DNA from: a virus
IMG/VR virus record: IMGVR_UViG_3300045970_001354
Location: 1-41,595 of that record
Direction: 5' to 3' (one strand)
DNA length: 41,595 bases
Shown: in pieces, positions 39,962-41,595 of the stretch
Layout: every line of letters starts with the position of its first letter
How positions within the stretch are numbered: the first letter of the stretch is position 1
The notes under the pieces: generated by a model
Seen by the model: the letters and a program-made list of their open reading frames with translations, nothing else
What the model was told of the DNA's origin: nothing
Databases searched by the model: none
Position numbers and translations under genes: made by a program

Positions 39962-40603
39962 ATGGAAGATAGGACGAAAATAGAAGAAATCGCCCGCGAA
40001 CTGATGAATACGCAAGGCGAAGAGGTTGAGCCGCAAAAGAAGTCGCGCGCCGCAAAGCCCCGCCAGGCCAAGCCGAATGAGTTAATTTCCATCAATGGAA
40101 GTGGCAATCAGGTCATCAACGGCCATGGCAGCATCACCAATACCTATCACGTTGAAAAGCCACCAAAGCCAACCGTCGTCGTTCAAACAGGCGTCGGCGT
40201 CATAGACGCTCAGCAAAAGCGTCGGTTACTGGACCTTCGGGACGATTTCGTTGAAGCCTCCATGGCGCGCAATGCGCCGAAGACACCTGGCGCAGTGATG
40301 AAGGCGTTAAACGGCTACATGAAAGTCAACAAGTACGATGAAATTTTGGCTGGCGATTTCGACAAAGCCGTGAAATGGCTGGTGCGTCAGCGGGCCATCT
40401 TGAACAGCATGCGCTCCGCACCAAAGAAGCTGCCAGATTGGCGTAACGGCCGTATCCGGGCTGTCCATTCTCGATGCAAAGAGAAAAGCTTCGAGGCATG
40501 GCGACTCGATTACATGAAGAAGAAATTCGGAAAGGATTCGATGATCGACCTATCGGACGCCGACCTGGAGACGCTTTACCGGGCGGTGATGGCTAAAAAG
40601 TAG
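39962..40603 (+). CDS. Lysogeny-cassette protein of unknown function
   Basis: 213 residues, 9 bp after the repressor, same strand, so expressed in the lysogen. A basic N-terminus (KKSRAAKPRQAKPN) leads to a short glycine-asparagine repeat (ISINGSGNQVINGHGSITNT, 43-62), then a Lys/Arg-rich helical domain (QQKRRLLDLRDDFVEASMAR; LKWLVRQRAILNSMR; WRNGRIRAVHSRCKEKSFEA) that is reminiscent of ORF6C-type DNA-associated phage proteins. Its place between repressor and phage end is a known spot for immunity or exclusion genes. No firm family. Confidence 0.6.
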   Translation: MEDRTKIEEIARELMNTQGEEVEPQKKSRAAKPRQAKPNELISINGSGNQVINGHGSITNTYHVEKPPKPTVVVQTGVGVIDAQQKRRLLDLRDDFVEASMARNAPKTPGAVMKALNGYMKVNKYDEILAGDFDKAVKWLVRQRAILNSMRSAPKKLPDWRNGRIRAVHSRCKEKSFEAWRLDYMKKKFGKDSMIDLSDADLETLYRAVMAKK

Positions 40604-40612
40604 TCATTAAGT

Positions 40613-40762
40613 TCAGTTTTTCGTGCAAACATAAAGCGGTTTCGGCCTATTACTGTCTAAAAAAGTGCAAAACGGCCCGATACCGCCTTTCACCACAAAA
40701 CCTAGGATACATGCGGGTTTCGGGGCTTTTTTGACTTGTTCGGCAAGTTCAATATCACTCAC
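40613..40762 (-). CDS. Small ORF at the phage left end
   Basis: 49 residues from GTG (40760-40762). SDIELAEQVKKAPKPACILG and FVVKGGIGPFCTFLDSNRPK read as real protein, but a longer frame continues upstream across the proposed phage end. Convergent with the lysogeny-cassette gene. May be a phage-end gene or a host remnant. Confidence 0.4.
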   Translation of the reverse strand: MSDIELAEQVKKAPKPACILGFVVKGGIGPFCTFLDSNRPKPLYVCTKN

Positions 40763-40771
40763 TCCCTCACA
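40616..40771 (-). repeat. Phage left end (attL) with TTTGCAC sites
   Basis: From the end (40771) inward the minus strand starts TGTGAGGGAGTG. TTTGCAC occurs about 105 and 145 bp in (GTTTGCACGAAAAAC at about 40618-40632; TTTTGCACTTTT at about 40660-40671), near the distances of MuA sites L2 and L3 in Mu. TTTGCACGA resembles TTTGCGCACGA at the other end. The assignment is tentative. Confidence 0.4.
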
Positions 40772-40776
40772 ATAAA
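40772..40776. repeat. Putative 5-bp target-site duplication, right copy (ATAAA)
   Basis: ATAAA follows CA at 40770-40771 and repeats the pentamer directly before the other phage end at 1393-1397. Confidence 0.5.
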
Positions 40777-40795
40777 ACTGCCGAGCGAGCAAACA

Positions 40796-40969
40796 ATGGC
40801 TGGAGTCAGCAAGCCGCGAGCGATTTGCCGGGGCAAGAATCAGTACGCACGATGCGCTAATTTTGTGCCGTTTGCGGCGCGCCGCACTTACTACGAAGCG
40901 AAGCGACATCACGAGATAGCTGGAAACCGGCATGAACATTGGTCTGCCCAACAGGAATCGAACATGTGA
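40796..40969 (+). CDS. Possible small host ORF in the right flank
   Basis: 57 codons beginning MAGVSKPRAICRGKNQYARC, ending inside the tRNA-like fragment. Codon use looks plausible but there is no clear ribosome site, and a minus-strand frame overlaps it. Low support. Confidence 0.25.
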   Translation: MAGVSKPRAICRGKNQYARCANFVPFAARRTYYEAKRHHEIAGNRHEHWSAQQESNM

Positions 40970-40988
40970 CCCTCAGCTTAGAAGGCTG
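40940..40988 (-). pseudogene. 3' fragment of tRNA-Arg (anticodon TCT), integration-site remnant
   Basis: The minus strand ends ...GGGCAGA-CCA and contains the anticodon stem-loop CAGC-CTTCTAA-GCTG (anticodon TCT) and T-loop TTCGATT. The acceptor and D-arm 5' half is missing beyond 40988. One T-stem pair is broken (ACATG versus CCTGT). A tRNA 3' part cut in the anticodon stem, 160 bp before an integrase gene, is the usual footprint of a tyrosine-recombinase element. Confidence 0.7.
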
Positions 40989-41148
40989 GACAAAATAGTA
41001 TTTATTGATGTTGATCGAAATGCTGAAAACCCTTAAAACCCGCATGAAATAAGACTTTTATCAAAACACACCATTCTGAAACATTCCTACATATTCCGAT
41101 TTATTAAAATAATTTTCCTACACAGCGCCTACACGGAAGGAAATTATC
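40989..41148. repeat. AT-rich leader of the integrase with three CCTACA repeats
   Basis: No gene. TTCCTACA occurs at about 41084-41091 and 41115-41122, and CCTACAC at 41128-41134, all in direct orientation. Such direct repeats near an integrase and attachment site may be arm-type binding sites. GGAAGGAAAT before 41149 is the ribosome site. Confidence 0.4.
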
Positions 41149-41595
41149 ATGAAATGGGAAAACTTCACGTCCGACCGTGTAGCCGCATTTTCCTGCAAAT
41201 CTGGCAAGCAGCAGAGCATTTTCTGGGACGGAAAAACACCCGGGCTTGGCCTGCGTGTGACGGCTGCTGGTGCCAAGTCCTACATCTTCGAGACAAACCT
41301 ACACGGCAAGACAATGCGCTCGACCATAGGCGATGCGCTCACATGGACAATCGGCAAGGCCCAAGCAGAGGCGACGCGCCTCAAAGCATTGACTGACCAG
41401 GGAATCGACCCGCGCCAGCAAGTGCTTGAACAGCGCACTAAAGCCGAAGTTGCACAAGCAGAAGCTAAACGCCATGACCTGACACTTGGCGTCCGCGTGC
41501 AAATTGAAAGCGTATCTTGGCTTTCGCCTTGCGGTGCAGAATTTGCCTGCGCAACGGTCGCAAGAGAACGTGGAGGATGCGCAAGGAAGATTTGA
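41149..41595 (+). pseudogene. P4-type integrase, N-terminal part, frame departs after residue 114
   Basis: 148 residues to a TGA at the window edge. Residues 1-114 form the DUF4102 arm-DNA-binding domain of P4-like tyrosine integrases (KTPGLGLRVTAAGAKSYIFE; IGDALTWTIGKAQAEATRL; AEAKRHDLTLG). After LTLG the sequence (VRVQIESVSWLSPCGAEFAC) no longer fits; from about 41491 another frame is open instead (KLKAYLGFRLAVQNLPAQRS). So the catalytic R-H-R-Y domain is absent here, by deletion or recombination at about 41491. The element is probably not mobile by this gene. Confidence 0.7.

Larger units (their letters stand above)
1398..40771 (-). mobile_element. Mu-like transposable prophage, about 39.4 kb
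   Basis: Gene order read on the minus strand is repressor (divergent), Ner, transposase A, target-selection ATPase B, early genes, GemA, Mor, lysis, terminase, portal, gpF, gpG, protease I, major head T, gp36/gp37-like, tail tube, tape measure, tail tip, DNA methylase. That is the Mu/B3/D3112 layout. Both proposed ends start 5'-TGT and are flanked by ATAAA. The length fits transposable phages (37-39 kb). Transposase, terminase and head genes look intact. GemA is frame-split and the far late end holds decayed genes. Exact ends are inferred; internal membership is secure. Confidence 0.85.

Noticed and set aside
40714-40731. GGGTTTCGGGGCTTTTTT as a plus-strand terminator after the lysogeny-cassette gene
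   Set aside because: The T-run is good but no complementary upstream arm of adequate length is present, so a hairpin is not supported.
41515-41575. Imperfect inverted match between the phage end at 1410-1455 and 41520-41566 (both read CTTGCG.ACCG.TTGCGCA...ATT.TGCACCG...AAAGCC)
   Set aside because: It would place the integrase and tRNA fragment inside the transposable phage. The stretch looks protein-coding in another frame, no matching ATAAA flanks it, and the alignment needs gaps. The 40771 end is better supported, but this deserves a computed alignment.
1-41595. CRISPR array, rRNA genes or complete tRNA genes
   Set aside because: No regular repeat-spacer pattern was seen, no rRNA segment was recognised, and the only tRNA-like sequence is the 49-nt fragment at 40940-40988.

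Overview
The window holds a nearly complete Mu-like transposable prophage of about 39 kb with short host flanks. The host looks like a betaproteobacterium, probably Burkholderiales: moderately high GC and a QseC/TctE-like kinase next to a P4-type integrase. This is inference from gene content only. I place the prophage at 1398-40771. It starts 5'-TGTAACGGCGCG and, read from its other end, 5'-TGTGAGGGAGTG, and ATAAA directly abuts each end (1393-1397 and 40772-40776), as a 5-bp Mu-type target duplication would.

The prophage lies in reverse, so nearly all its genes are on the minus strand and run from right to left. The early region (39.3-30.5 kb) has a divergent switch with a plus-strand Xre repressor and minus-strand Ner-like protein, then MuA-like transposase with an intact DDE triad, MuB-like ATPase, DNA-binding and hypothetical early genes, DUF3164, a GemA/gp16 gene split over two frames, and a Mor-family activator. 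A secreted DUF4124 protein and an intrinsic terminator close the middle operon.

The late region starts just after that terminator. It has a lysis cassette (3-TM holin-like protein, lytic transglycosylase, nested Rz/Rz1), DNA packaging (DUF1804 small terminase, large terminase, DUF935 portal), head genes (gpF, gpG, protease/scaffold I, decoration protein, major head protein T), head-tail completion genes (FluMu/gp35-like, DUF1320, DUF1834), tail tube, a G/GT tail chaperone with a probable -1 frameshift, a 1326-residue tape measure and large tail-tip proteins. No sheath or contractile baseplate genes are seen, so a B3/D3112-like flexible non-contractile tail is more likely than a Mu myovirus tail. 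A Dam-class adenine methylase occupies the position Mu uses for mom. Next to it are a GH19-endolysin remnant and a C1 peptidase that has lost its catalytic Cys region.

The strongest regulatory signal is a three-copy element, CTGNCTGAAACGTTTCC on the minus strand, found only before the lysis genes, before protease gene I and before the tail chaperone. It matches the layout of Mu late promoters Plys, PI and PP. The early switch carries two separate operator families (ACGTA and AAGTGCGAA).

Left of the prophage is the 3' end of a host operon (sensor kinase). Right of it is a 49-nt tRNA-Arg(TCT) 3' fragment, three CCTACA repeats and a P4-type integrase gene whose reading frame leaves the family after about 114 residues. 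These suggest a second, island-type element that begins beside the prophage and continues out of the window.
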